The notes beneath the pieces were generated by a model that was given only the letters and a program-made list of their open reading frames with translations, made no database searches and was not told where the DNA came from. A stretch of 64,000 nucleotides of DNA from Catonia carolina (lineage: Eukaryota > Arthropoda > Insecta > Hemiptera > Achilidae). This document shows, piece after piece, positions 34,824 through 44,559 of the stretch. The stretch is from positions 48,755,553-48,819,552 of the forward strand of contig JAQMRL010000001.1 in the NCBI GenBank assembly GCA_035578175.1, given 5' to 3'. Position 1 is the stretch's first letter. Every line of letters begins with the position of its first letter. Position numbers and translations under genes: made by a program.

Positions 34824-37493
34824 TTAGATAAAGTCGTGGAATGGTAATGGCATAGAGACTTCAGGTGGGTGTGGACGTCGGTACATGTCCTGAATGATCT
34901 GGGGTCCGTCAGTTTTCCCAGCGTCGTGTAGCCGTTTCGAGGTATTGTAAATAAAGTCCTCCATAGAAGGGAAGAGAAGGTGTTCGTGTATGATGCGATT
35001 GGATATAAGATAGTGGAACTGTGTGATGCACCGGAGGACTTTGTTCTGGTATGCTGAAGTACGTCTTTTGTTGGACGTGGAGAGAAAGGGCCACCATACC
35101 GATGACCCGTACAAAAGGAAAGGACGTAGGATAGAGGAGTACATCAGAAGTTTCAGTTTTGAGGAGTATGCAGGAGAGAGGAACAAAGGGATGAGTAAAG
35201 CGAACAAGGCCCTACCCTTGCTAAGCTTACTGTCAATGTGCTGTCGAAGTGTCAATCGTTTATCTAGGTCAACCCCTAGATATTTCACGCTGTTCTTCCA
35301 TGGGAGGAGTTCCCCTTCCAATCGTAGAGGCGGAGGAACATTGCGTTTTAGTGTAAAGTGGATTGCTTCGCATTTTGTGGGGTTAAGTGATAGTCTCCAG
35401 ACACGACACCAGCTAGTGATGTCTAGAAGCTGAGTTTGAAGCGCGCGGCAATTGAGGCGGAGGCATCTGCCGTGACGGTACAGGATAGCATCATCGGCAA
35501 ACAGTCCGAATTGGATTGAATCACGGACAGGAAAATCGAAGGTGTACATAAGATAGAGGATGGGCCCAAGGACCGAGCCCTGAGGTACACCCGCGGACGA
35601 AGGGGTGAGTGGGGACATGGCCATGTGGAACTGAGGAATAGTGACAGAGACTTGGAATTGTCTTCCAGTAAGATAGGAATGGAGTAATCGGACAGTTGAG
35701 GGGGGAAAGAATTGTGCCAGTTTGTAAAGGAGGCCCATATGCCAGACGCGGTCAAATGCAGCCCGAAAATCAAGCAGTACAGCCGTCGTGTCACAGTAAG
35801 AATTTCTGGCATCCACAAGTGCCGTGACGATGCGGAGGAGTTGGGTAGTTGTGGAGTGTCCTTGACGAAAACCAAATTGCTCGGGGGGAAGAACAGATTC
35901 AACAACAGGTCGCAGGCGTGGGAGAAGAAGCCTTTCGAATAATTTTGACAGGATCGGCAAAAGGGAAATTGGTCTATAACTTTCGGGATCAGTTGGACGT
36001 TTGTGGGGTTTCAGAATAGTAATGACTTTGGAAACCTTCCACGAAGAGGGGAAATGTTGCAGCGCCAACACTGCATTGAAAATTGTCAAAAGATGAAGCT
36101 TTAGATCTGGCGGGGAATTCAGGATGGCGTATCCAGAGACATTATCAGGACCAGGGGCCTTACGCGGATTAATCGAGGAAATTACAGAGGTGACATCATC
36201 CTCCGTGAAGGGCTGTAAGTTACAGGGCGTAGGGTCAGAGAGCGTTGAGTTGACTTCATCATGAATGAGTTCATCCTGGTCATGATGAACGGGCGGAGGG
36301 GCAACAAAATGTCGTTCAAAATGCGAAGCGAAAGTGTCAGCAATCGCCTGCGGAGAATATGTCAAACCATTAGGTGTCATCAGAGGATGCGACTTCCTCT
36401 GGGTCGACAACAAACGACGTGTAGCCTCCCATGGTCTTCCGTCATCCGCTACTCGATGAAGGTAGTCCTCCCACTTACTACACCGGTGACCATCGAGTAG
36501 CAGTTTACACCTAGCAGCGGCACCGTTGAACAGATCCCGATGATGTGGAACTCTGGTGCGCTGCCAGAGCCTTCGAAAGCGACGTCTATCGGCGATTGCT
36601 GCTTTGATAGGAGCTGGAAGTGATGACCTAGTGCGAGGCGGGCGTGGGTGCGAGTTCTGGGCAATGGAATCGGAAAGTATCGAAGTGAGGGAATCAAGAT
36701 GGGACTCGAGCTCAGTTACAGTGGTAATAGTAGGGGGTTCAGGTGGAATTAGGGAGGCAACTGAGTCATAGAAGGAACGCCAGCAGACCTTCAGAGAAGG
36801 AGGCGGGACAGGGATACGAGCAGTCGAGGACGTGAAAGTAAACAGAACTGGATAGTGATCAGAATTCAATTCAGGTAATACATCGATGTCTGGGACGGAG
36901 GCAAGATCGAGAGAAATAGCGTAATCAAGGATATCAGGAAGTTGATAGGTGAATGGGGGCACCCTTGTCGGGGTATCAGGAACATGGAGCGCTAACGACA
37001 AAGGAGACTGCTCGAGGAAGGACAGGAGTTCAGTACCAGCAATGTTCGTTGTTCGGCAGCCGAGGTCCGTGTGTTTGCTGTTCCAATCGCCAGCTGCAAA
37101 CACAGGTTGACGTTGGTCGAAGAGCATAGCAAGGGCTGCGGGGTGGAAATGGGCAGCAGATGGGGGGCGGTAAACTGAAATGAAAGTAACCAGACGTGAG
37201 AAGAGAGGCACCGTAACAGCGACATGTTCAATCGAAGGAATATGGGTCACGTCAAGGAAGTTATGAACATGTCTCTTATGTATCAGAACAGCTACCCCTC
37301 CTGCCGGGACCACAGCGCCAGGTCGATCGGCACGATATACAATGTAGGGGGATAGGCGAAAGCGAGTAGTAGGTAAAAATTTAGTTTCCTGTAGAAGAGC
37401 AACGTCAATATCGTAATCTGTTAGTACTCGTAGTAGGTCGTTTCGTTGGCGAAGGATGCCATTGCCATTCCATGACATAATGCGAAAACGCAT
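34824..37493 (-). CDS. LINE ORF2: AP endonuclease / reverse transcriptase
   Basis: A complete 889-residue frame. Residues 1-220 form an apurinic-type endonuclease: Asn9 in SWNGNG, Glu36 in LLQETKF, Tyr108 in SVYRPP, Asp136 and Asn138 in GDWNSKH, and SDH at 211-213 are all present. The reverse transcriptase spans about 440-730: SYRPISLLPILSKLFE (505-520), GFRQGHST, the first catalytic Asp in VLLDFRAAFD (572-581), GVPQGSVLGPILY and the FADD box (665-668). A KYLGVDLDKRLT block and a Jockey-type C-terminal region follow. It nicks target DNA and primes cDNA synthesis there. Length fits Jockey-clade ORF2. The ATG is chosen because it overlaps the ORF1 stop and precedes the endonuclease by a few residues. 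No frameshift or missing catalytic residue is seen. Confidence 0.95.
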   Translation of the reverse strand: MRFRIMSWNGNGILRQRNDLLRVLTDYDIDVALLQETKFLPTTRFRLSPYIVYRADRPGAVVPAGGVAVLIHKRHVHNFLDVTHIPSIEHVAVTVPLFSRLVTFISVYRPPSAAHFHPAALAMLFDQRQPVFAAGDWNSKHTDLGCRTTNIAGTELLSFLEQSPLSLALHVPDTPTRVPPFTYQLPDILDYAISLDLASVPDIDVLPELNSDHYPVLFTFTSSTARIPVPPPSLKVCWRSFYDSVASLIPPEPPTITTVTELESHLDSLTSILSDSIAQNSHPRPPRTRSSLPAPIKAAIADRRRFRRLWQRTRVPHHRDLFNGAAARCKLLLDGHRCSKWEDYLHRVADDGRPWEATRRLLSTQRKSHPLMTPNGLTYSPQAIADTFASHFERHFVAPPPVHHDQDELIHDEVNSTLSDPTPCNLQPFTEDDVTSVISSINPRKAPGPDNVSGYAILNSPPDLKLHLLTIFNAVLALQHFPSSWKVSKVITILKPHKRPTDPESYRPISLLPILSKLFERLLLPRLRPVVESVLPPEQFGFRQGHSTTTQLLRIVTALVDARNSYCDTTAVLLDFRAAFDRVWHMGLLYKLAQFFPPSTVRLLHSYLTGRQFQVSVTIPQFHMAMSPLTPSSAGVPQGSVLGPILYLMYTFDFPVRDSIQFGLFADDAILYRHGRCLRLNCRALQTQLLDITSWCRVWRLSLNPTKCEAIHFTLKRNVPPPLRLEGELLPWKNSVKYLGVDLDKRLTLRQHIDSKLSKGRALFALLIPLFLSPAYSSKLKLLMYSSILRPFLLYGSSVWWPFLSTSNKRRTSAYQNKVLRCITQFHYLISNRIIHEHLLFPSMEDFIYNTSKRLHDAGKTDGPQIIQDMYRRPHPPEVSMPLPFHDFI

Positions 37494-38041
37494 TACAAAA
37501 GGAGGGAGGTCAGAGATGAGATAAGGATAGTGATAGCTTCAGAGGCGGAGCTAATAGATGTTAGTTGAGGAAGAACATTAGCCACCCAAGCTAGGAACTT
37601 AGGGGAGGTTAGGAACTGGACGATCGTAGAAAAATCGAATGCAGTGCTGTCCTTAGGAGGGACTTTTTTAGCCGGGAGTGGCGGAAACTCCCTTTCGGAG
37701 AAGACCGGCTTGGATGGCTGTGAGTGGTGGGACCACTCAGAAGTCGGAAACTGGTTCTTGGTGGTGGCTCTGTGCACAGGAGCCTTCTTAATGACTGTTT
37801 TGTTATAGCTCCTCTGAGTAGGAGGGGAAGAAGAGGAAGAGGGTTGTAATTGTGTCGCCTGGGACTTGGCGGTAGACGGAGCTGATGAGGAAGCGGCCGT
37901 CGACTGGGCGGCAGCCTTGCGCCTCTCGGCAAGAAGCCGGACATGTAATGGGCACCCCCGATAGCTAGCAGGGTGCTGGCCATTACAGTTGCAGCAGCGA
38001 GGCTGTTCAATTAACTTGCCTTCACACTGAGCTGCGTCGTG
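37493..38041 (-). CDS. LINE ORF1 (gag-like), C-terminal part
   Basis: About 182 codons open from the truncation point to a TAA at 37493-37495. The N-terminal part shows HDAAQC, then CCNCNGQHPASYRGCP; together these are the end of one CCHC zinc knuckle and a second one. The HPASYRGCP motif is characteristic of Jockey-clade ORF1 proteins, which bind RNA and form the cytoplasmic ribonucleoprotein. A Ser/Pro/Gln-rich linker and the KKVPPKDSTAFDFSTIVQFL segment follow, then a hydrophobic C-terminal region. The upstream domains and start codon are missing because the element is truncated. The stop overlaps the ORF2 ATG as TAATG. Confidence 0.85.
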   Translation of the reverse strand, partial: HDAAQCEGKLIEQPRCCNCNGQHPASYRGCPLHVRLLAERRKAAAQSTAASSSAPSTAKSQATQLQPSSSSSPPTQRSYNKTVIKKAPVHRATTKNQFPTSEWSHHSQPSKPVFSEREFPPLPAKKVPPKDSTAFDFSTIVQFLTSPKFLAWVANVLPQLTSISSASEAITILISSLTSLLL

Positions 38042-38059
38042 CTTTTTTTTCTCTGATTC

Positions 38060-39400
38060 TTTATTTACAACTGTAAAATCTTTTACAACAAGTAAATGTG
38101 ATGATTATGATAATTGTGTAAATTACATGATAGGCATAAGAGGAGTAAGGCCCTCATTGGTGCCTCCCCAAAAATGAAATTTGTATATCAAATCAGCAGG
38201 TCTCTACTCCAGCGTCTTTTAGGGCGTTTTAAAAGACGTTTAGACGTTTAAAAGGCGTTTTATAAACATGCTTTCGCATGTTTATAACATGCGAAAGCGG
38301 GATTATCAGGTAAATGGAAGGTGGAAAGTGAACGCACCAGTGGGTTCTCGTGTTCGTATGACTTGTCGTGAAAGCGTTTGTATAGGTATTCGATGGAATT
38401 TTGTACAAGTGGTGTTTCAAATTTTGTAAACATTAAAAAAAAATTATTTACAGGTTCTATTTCTCGATAAATACGTAGACCTAAAGTTTTTTATTGTTAA
38501 ACTGCAACGTTACTGTTGTTAATCTGTAATTTAATCTGTTCTTAAATTCAGAACAATAAGTAATTAAGTTGTTGAAGTTAATTGAAAGTAAAAAATTTCA
38601 CATCCAAAAATGCTTGATTCACAGATACACACAATAATCATTACATAATAATTATTGATTGTCTAGATTATATGAACCCGATTCAATTTTTATAATACTT
38701 CTCATAGTAGTTTGCTTACATGAATCTGTACGGCAGATCAGTAAATTATATCTTTTGAGCCTATTAAAACCAATGTCATTACTATCTAATAGGTTTTGGC
38801 CAAGCAAATTGGATGGTCATGAAGGCTTCGTTGATATCTTTCATTGAAAATTGTTCTTTCCTGCTTTAGAACGTTAAGTAACAGTGATAAAAACACCCAA
38901 ATTGGTCTCCCACTTTGTATGGCTCAACGGGGTTCACTGTAAAAATCACTTAACTACTGTACTACAATAGAACAATTTGTATGTTATTAAGCAGTTAATT
39001 AATACAACGTGTGGAAGCCTAATTTATAAAAAGAAACAAATTAATAATGCTTCATGGTAAACTAATAGCACCACTCTTTATTTTTGTTTTAGTAAGACGC
39101 GTCACAAGTTATGCGAATAAAACGATTGCAACGCGTATCAGTGAAAGTCCAGCATTAAAGAAAGGTTTTATAACAAACTTTTTTCAAAATAAAATTAATT
39201 TTTACAGGTAGCTATGGACTGTACCTACCTGTATTGATTGTTAAAAAGGTATTGTAATACTGTAAATGTTAGGTATCATTTTAATTTATTCCTGATCTAT
39301 GATCAACCATTTTATTACATACAGCGTTAATACATTATTGCGTAGTTACTTTCGTATTATTTTTAATACTGTAAATGTACCCTTTGATATATTAATAATA
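38060..39400. other. AT-rich flank of the LINE, no gene seen
   Basis: A short inverted repeat, AACATGCTTTCGCATGTTTA-like (38266-38300: CATGCTTTCGCATG and CATGCGAAAG), lies at 38266-38300. Nothing else recognised. Confidence 0.45.
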
Positions 39401-39682
39401 ATCTACCGGTTCTCTCATGGAATTTGAACCATAGGGAAATAGCATTGATTTTCATTAGTTTGTTAATATTTTCTTCCCACGAATAAATGAAGACTTTTTA
39501 AAATCAGGAATCGTTAAAAAAATGTTAGACTTTTTAAAAAATATAATTTTTGATACATTTAAGCTGTATTTTAGCTTAAAATACAGAAATATATAAATTT
39601 ATAACTATTTTCTATTTAAGTATTGTAAATTTTATCAATTGTCGCATTGTGTATTTGTAGTAATTGTAACGTTCTGGTGTAA

Positions 39683-39853
39683 TTTTTTTTTTTTTTGGTT
39701 TAACGTCCGACTGTTTTGCAATTACTGCTAATGCAGACGGTGACGGATGAAATGATTTTTTGTAACGTATGAAAATATGCCATGCCTGAATGGGATTCGA
39801 ACCCAAGACCGCATGATGAGAGGCGAGCACGTTACCAACTGCGCCAATGCGCA
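39683..39853 (-). mobile_element. SINE family S2 in left arm
   Basis: Minus strand: head GCGCATTGGCGCAGTTGGTA, B-box TTGGGTTCGAATCCCATTC, body GGCATATTTTCATACGTTAC, tail ATTAGCAGTAATTGCAAAAC and AGTCGGACGTTAAACC, then an A-run (forward T14 at 39683-39696). It interrupts the left palindrome arm within the tRNA-like piece. The duplication is unclear. Confidence 0.8.
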
Positions 39854-40274
39854 GTAAATACGTCAAGACAGGTGGGTCGAACCATCTGCGGAAAAAAATT
39901 TTTATTGTTAAAAAATATTGGAAATATTATAAACAATTAATTATTTATTTATTTTTTAATTTTGACAATTTTGTTTTATCATCTAAAATTATGGCAACAA
40001 TCAGCTGTCTTTGAAAATTAAATGTTTATGAAGGAAATTTATATCAGTTATTTAAAATAATACTGAATTTGCTTCCAAAAAAATTAAGTAAATAATTTTA
40101 GATGATAAAACAAATTATCAAAATTTAAAAAAAATAAAAAATAAACTTTTTTTAATATTTCCAATATTTTTTAACAATAAAAAATTTTTACCGCAGGTGG
40201 ATTCGACCCACTTAACAACTCCACACCAGAACGTTACCGTTACACCAAAATAATATACAATGTGACAAGTTGAT

Positions 40275-40452
40275 TTTCTTTCTTTTTTTTGTTTAAAGTC
40301 TGACTGTTCTGCAATTACTGCTAATGCAGACGCTGAAGGATGAAATGATTTTTTGTAACGCATGAAAATATGCCGTGCCTGAATGGGATTCGAACCCAAG
40401 ACCGCATGATGAGGTGAGCACGTTACCAACTACGCCAATGCGGCCGGCAACA
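40275..40452 (-). mobile_element. SINE family S2 in right arm
   Basis: Same family and strand as 39683-39853, with most bases identical, including the B-box GGGTTCGAATCCC and the S2 tail. A perfect 10-bp duplication ACAAGTTGAT (40265-40274 and 40453-40462) shows it inserted independently of the left-arm copy. Confidence 0.85.
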
Positions 40453-40699
40453 ACAAGTTGATAAAATTTACAGTACTTAAATAGAAAAACGGTTACAAAT
40501 TTATGTATTTCTGTATTTAAGCTAAAATACAGCTCAAAATGTATCAAAATTGATAGTTTTTAAAAGGTCTAAACATTTTCTAATGATTCCTGATTATAAC
40601 AAGTCTTCATTTATTCGTGGGAAGAAAATATTTACAAACTAATGAAAATTAATGCTATTTCACTATCGTTCAAATTCTGTGGGACACCCGGTATAAAAG

Positions 40700-42575
40700 T
40701 AGGCCTCAGTCATTAGTATAGCCTACTTTGATTCATCCAATTATCCAAGTTTCTAACTAACCGAATCCAAGTTTGTTTAGGTTATTTCGAATAATCTACG
40801 TTCTACTGTAGTTTAGCATACCAAAACATTACAACACCGAATCTAGTGTTTCTTCCAAATATAATTACTCATTAACTCCTTCACAGTATTATATAAGTCA
40901 TACACTGATATGAAAGTCATGTTTTTACAAGAAGGCCTTACTAAATGTTTTTGCCTTTTCAATAATCACTGTACACTGTACACAGAATGTATACAGATAT
41001 GACTCATACAGTAAACCTTAATCATGTCCGTTCTTGGTATTATAACAGTGTAGGCTATTATTTTTTTGATAAGACAACAGAATTTTGAGTTTAGAACGTA
41101 GTTACATTTTCTATTAATTTCCTGTCTGTCAGTATTACACATTTAGAAATTTCAATAAAATATTTTAATTTAAAATAAATACTCTACAAACAATACACAA
41201 ACATTTTAATTTGTTTCGTTTACATTCTCAGAATAAGAATTGGGTTTTAGCTATAATAATGTCACAAAACTAAAATTTACAGTTCATTATAATAAGTTTA
41301 AGTTGTTAGGCCTTTCCTTTAAAAACAAGTGCTTGAACAAAAAAATAATCATAAACTCTTGTGTTTTTTGTTACAGTAGTGTACCTATAACAAATGTTTT
41401 GTAAAAAAATTAATGAAAAAAGCATGGGAATGTTTTTCTATTTATAATTTGTTTCAGGTACAAGTTTATTTTGGTTTGTTATCGGGAACTACTTTGTAGA
41501 TAAATATCAAATTTTCTTACTGCCGGTTCCCAGTTTTCAATTTTCCAAAGTATTTTGTTAATGGAATACTTTTAAACCAAGATTAATTCGATAGGATAAA
41601 AGTATAAATTAAGTTTAATTCTTTGTTCGCTTATTTTTTTAAATTTAAAAGCCGGGTCAATTTTATTGGTTATAATGACTTTCTTACAAATTTTATAGTA
41701 AAGTAAATATAAAGAATGTAAAGAATATGGAAATGACCAGTTCGGTAAAAACAAATTTGATTGTTCAACGAAGTAAATAAGAAGTAATTTAACAAATTGG
41801 TAATAAAAAGGAGTACTTGTAAACTGATTTAAAACCCTATTCAAATTCAAATGGATAAATTGCTAATAAGATCACGTCTCTTTATGACTGCACTCTTTGT
41901 TCCCACAGACATCTGGTGTGCAGTTTATGCACTACGCTCATAAACTCTGACCTACTCTGAAATTCAATGATACGATCACAAAGCTTACTGTTTGTGTTGG
42001 CATTAGAATCACTGGCAAATAATATACTTTCGTATTTATTTTTACGCTATTTGTTTGTTTACAGAACAGAGTTAAAAAGTAAGCTTGTATAGAGACTAAA
42101 TTTTAATTAACAATTGATTCGATGGTCTTCTCGAATGAAATATACCGTCTGCAGTCCTCTCTTTTTTCATTAATTGTTTTTCATTAAACTTTTAGGTGGG
42201 CTACTTACAATCAGTTCAATTATTTAACCTGTTAGTAAATTGTATATCATTAGAACATAAATTCTGCTGAGTACTACGTTCACTGGCCTAAATCCACTTT
42301 AAAAGTCTCCTTTCTTTTTTGGTCTGGTTAATTTTTATCTTGTCTCTTTGGTACTCAAATAAAAATACTCTAATAAGTACTCTAATATTCTAATAAAAAT
42401 TTTGAATTGAGCTTTCCTATTTTAAAAAATACGAAAATAAAACCTCTTTTTGTCATTTAGTCTATATTGCTAAAAAACAATCTACAATCTGTTCATATGA
42501 AAAAATGGAAAGCTATTTGACGATTCTTTAAACTAAGTACACAATTATTGTTATAATATTGGGTGTAGTATTTCA
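40700..42575. other. AT-rich DNA, nothing recognised
   Basis: No coding or repeat signal seen in about 1.9 kb. Confidence 0.45.
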
Positions 42576-42577
42576 AA

Positions 42578-43250
42578 TTAATAATTTTTTTTCAAAAACG
42601 GTTTAAGTCGTCGGATTTTTACGCTGTTGTCTAATAAGTTTATTGCTAAAATATTCGGATGTTGTTCTAGTCTTGATTTGTATTTTGTTGCATACCATGA
42701 GATTTATTTTTTAACTGCTGGTGAAGTATGATGTATTTTATGTACCAGCAAAGGTCAGAGATGGTGCCTAAATATTTTCATTGAAACCGTTGTGTAATAT
42801 TGATGTTGGAAATTACTGAAGTATCCCATATGCCAGATAGCATTCCATATGTTGAAATAGATTTAAGGACGGATTTATACTGAGAGATCACCTTGAATTT
42901 TTTGGAATCCAACATATTATTTGAGAAAATTTGTGTTATTGAAAAAAAATTGTATGTGTTACCCAAGGGAGGTATTTGTCAAGAATTAGATTGAGGTACT
43001 TGGAGGAATCTGTTTGAGGCAACGGAATGTTGTTCACTGTGAATGGTGGCAGTAAGGCAAATTTCTTCTTTTATTGTTTATTGCAAGGTATGTGTCTAAG
43101 TTCCTGGTTAGGTTTTAATCCAAAACTTTTCTGTCATCAATCAATGTTGTTTTTTTTGTTTATCAAGTGTTGGTACAGTTTCCAGTGTCTCGTATTTCGC
43201 TTAAATCGCTATGAAATCGAAAAATTCTGCGGTGGTTGTATTATTTAATA
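42578..43250 (-). pseudogene. decayed Jockey-clade LINE ORF2
   Basis: Successive minus-strand frames preserve, in order: TVNNIPLPQTDSSKYLNLIL (about 43043-42985), KSISTYGMLSGIWDTS and NINITQRFQ (to 42780), GTISDLCWYIKYIILHQQL (about 42765-42705), and WYATKYKSRLEQHPNILAIN followed by LLDNSVKIRRLKPFLKK to a TAA at 42578-42580. These are the post-palm and C-terminal blocks of Jockey-clade reverse transcriptases (PQTD-x-x-KYLG, K-x-IWTYGIQLWG, NAPWYV, and a terminal RL-x-x-HPN-x-LA-x-NLLDN). At least three frame changes separate them. The endonuclease and catalytic core are not recognisable. This is a different, older lineage from the element at 34-38 kb. Confidence 0.75.
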
Positions 43251-43259
43251 TAGGCGTAT

Positions 43260-44150
43260 CAGAATTGTATAGTCAGTAGAATTACGATACTTTTAAATTT
43301 ATAAAATCGGTTGCTTACACTATCCACTCTGAAGTTTTTTTTCAACATTAAAACTCAAAGAGCCACATGACAGACGATATTTCCGTAAGTTTATTAGTCT
43401 AACTTTTTTTATCAGATGAATAATTTCTACCATCTTTAAAAATGAATTGAGAAAAATTAAGATGCATTAAAAGAAAGAATTTTATTAATAGGAGTCCATT
43501 ACACTGACAAACAGTTTAAAACGGAAACAGGGCTACCACTTGTCACTACGTCTGTTGAAAGAAATTTTGTTATTAACAGAGATGTTAATGGGTGTTTATT
43601 TGTCATTAGTTATGTCAGACCTTTTTACATTTTTAGTAAAACTCGTTTGTGTGTGTATTAATCTAGATATATACGAGTATATTATGAGTGTGCAACCACA
43701 AAATCTCCAGAATTTAAAACCAGCAATAAATTGAACAGAAACCACATTTTAAAATTTAAAAAAGTAAAAACACTAAAAAAATTTAAGAAATAAAATTAAA
43801 CAAAAAACATAATACAGTTTTCATTTGTTCGGAAATAAAACGATAAAAATTCGCATTGTTGTCGCACCATGGAGAAAAAAACAACGTTGGTTTATCTTTG
43901 ACAGATGCTCAATTGAAACTTGTCGGAGAAACGATTAAAGGCCACACTTTTCTTATTTGTTGGCATAGAAGTGAAAAGGAATAAGAAATAAAAGACTCCG
44001 CGTTCAGTTCAAGTGATTATTGCTTCCAGCCGCGAAGCACCCATTGTAGAAAACTCCGATTTAGAAAAAATCCTTTTCTTGTTTGTTAAATATAACGTAA
44101 CTAAATATTGTAAAATAATTAGGTTACAACTGTGACACTTATAGATAAGG
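43260..44150. other. AT-rich DNA, nothing recognised
   Basis: No coding or repeat signal seen; slightly higher GC at 43860-44060. Confidence 0.4.
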
Positions 44151-44385
44151 TCCGTTCGGGATCTGGGTAAAATAAATAATTAAAAAACTAACGTTTAAAA
44201 TTACAAGTATCTATTACTTAACTATCTATTACTTAACCAATTACAAAATTATTTCTCCATCAATCTACTAAATACTTCTCACAAACTATTACTATGCGAC
44301 GTCTACAGTATACGCTGGACCTTTTTCACACAGGTAACTGTTAACTTACGTGGTACTCAATTCACTCGATGACAAATCAAAAACT

Positions 44386-44421
44386 AAACTGAACTCCAAG
44401 ACGGCCGGTAAACCTTATATA
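44386..44421 (-). promoter_or_regulatory. TATA plus initiator core promoter
   Basis: On the minus strand TATATAAGG (44421-44413) is followed by TCAGTT (44392-44387). The Inr A at 44390 lies 31 bases downstream of the first T of the TATA box, the spacing of arthropod core promoters, and TCAGTT fits the arthropod Inr consensus TCAKTY. The product is unknown. The 400 bp around it (about 44160-44548) begin, on the minus strand, with TGTTGAATTC and could be a solo LTR, but no TG...CA end pair with duplication could be confirmed. Confidence 0.42.
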
Positions 44422-44559
44422 GGCCTGGCTAACGTCTAGAAAGTACTCTATTAACAAAGCTATACAAAAATACTAAATCTTTCTGTCGGTTTCTAGATGT
44501 CGTTACGAAAGATAAATAAACATAGGGAATAAAAGATTGAATTCAACACCTTTTTTTGG

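Larger units (their letters stand above)
34181..38042 (-). mobile_element. Jockey-clade LINE, 5-prime truncated
   Basis: A 3.86-kb non-LTR retrotransposon on the minus strand. Order along the element: 3-prime part of ORF1 (38041-37493), complete ORF2 (37493-34824), a 3-prime UTR of about 640 bp, and a tail of three 7-bp units (forward CTGAATC, 34179-34199). TTTTTTTTCT occurs at 34171-34180 and 38043-38052 and is the likely target-site duplication, overlapping the tail by two bases. GC content is clearly higher than in the flanks. Truncation within the ORF1 zinc-knuckle region is the usual outcome of incomplete reverse transcription. The open ORF2 and intact catalytic motifs point to a recent insertion, though loss of the 5-prime UTR makes this copy unlikely to be transcribed from its own promoter. 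Confidence 0.93.
39406..40691. mobile_element. long-inverted-repeat (foldback) element with TA flanks
   Basis: The left part (39406-39682 plus 39854-39990) is the imperfect reverse complement of the right part (40100-40264 plus 40463-40691), pivoting near 40035-40080. Outer ends are CCGGTTCTCTCATGGAATTT on the left and, reverse-complemented, CCGGGTGTCCCACAGAATTT on the right. Both are followed by GAAC, GCATT and TTTTCATTAGTTTGT blocks. A TA dinucleotide flanks each end (39404-39405 and 40692-40693). Length is 1286 bp including two later SINEs. No transposase frame is present. Long arms and TA flanks suit a non-autonomous Tc1/mariner-type or foldback element. Each arm also contains a tRNA-like piece: on the minus strand TTGGTGTAACGGTAACGTTC and GGGTCGAATCCACC. 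Confidence 0.75.

Noticed and set aside
35023..38010. Several long frames on both strands overlapping the LINE (for example 35423-35905 minus, 37609-38010 minus, 35023-35433 plus)
   Set aside because: They are out-of-frame shadows of ORF1 and ORF2, which carry all the recognisable motifs.
44160..44548. A definite solo LTR
   Set aside because: Only a TATA/Inr pair and a TGTTGA-like start are present; no CA end, duplication or primer-binding site could be confirmed.
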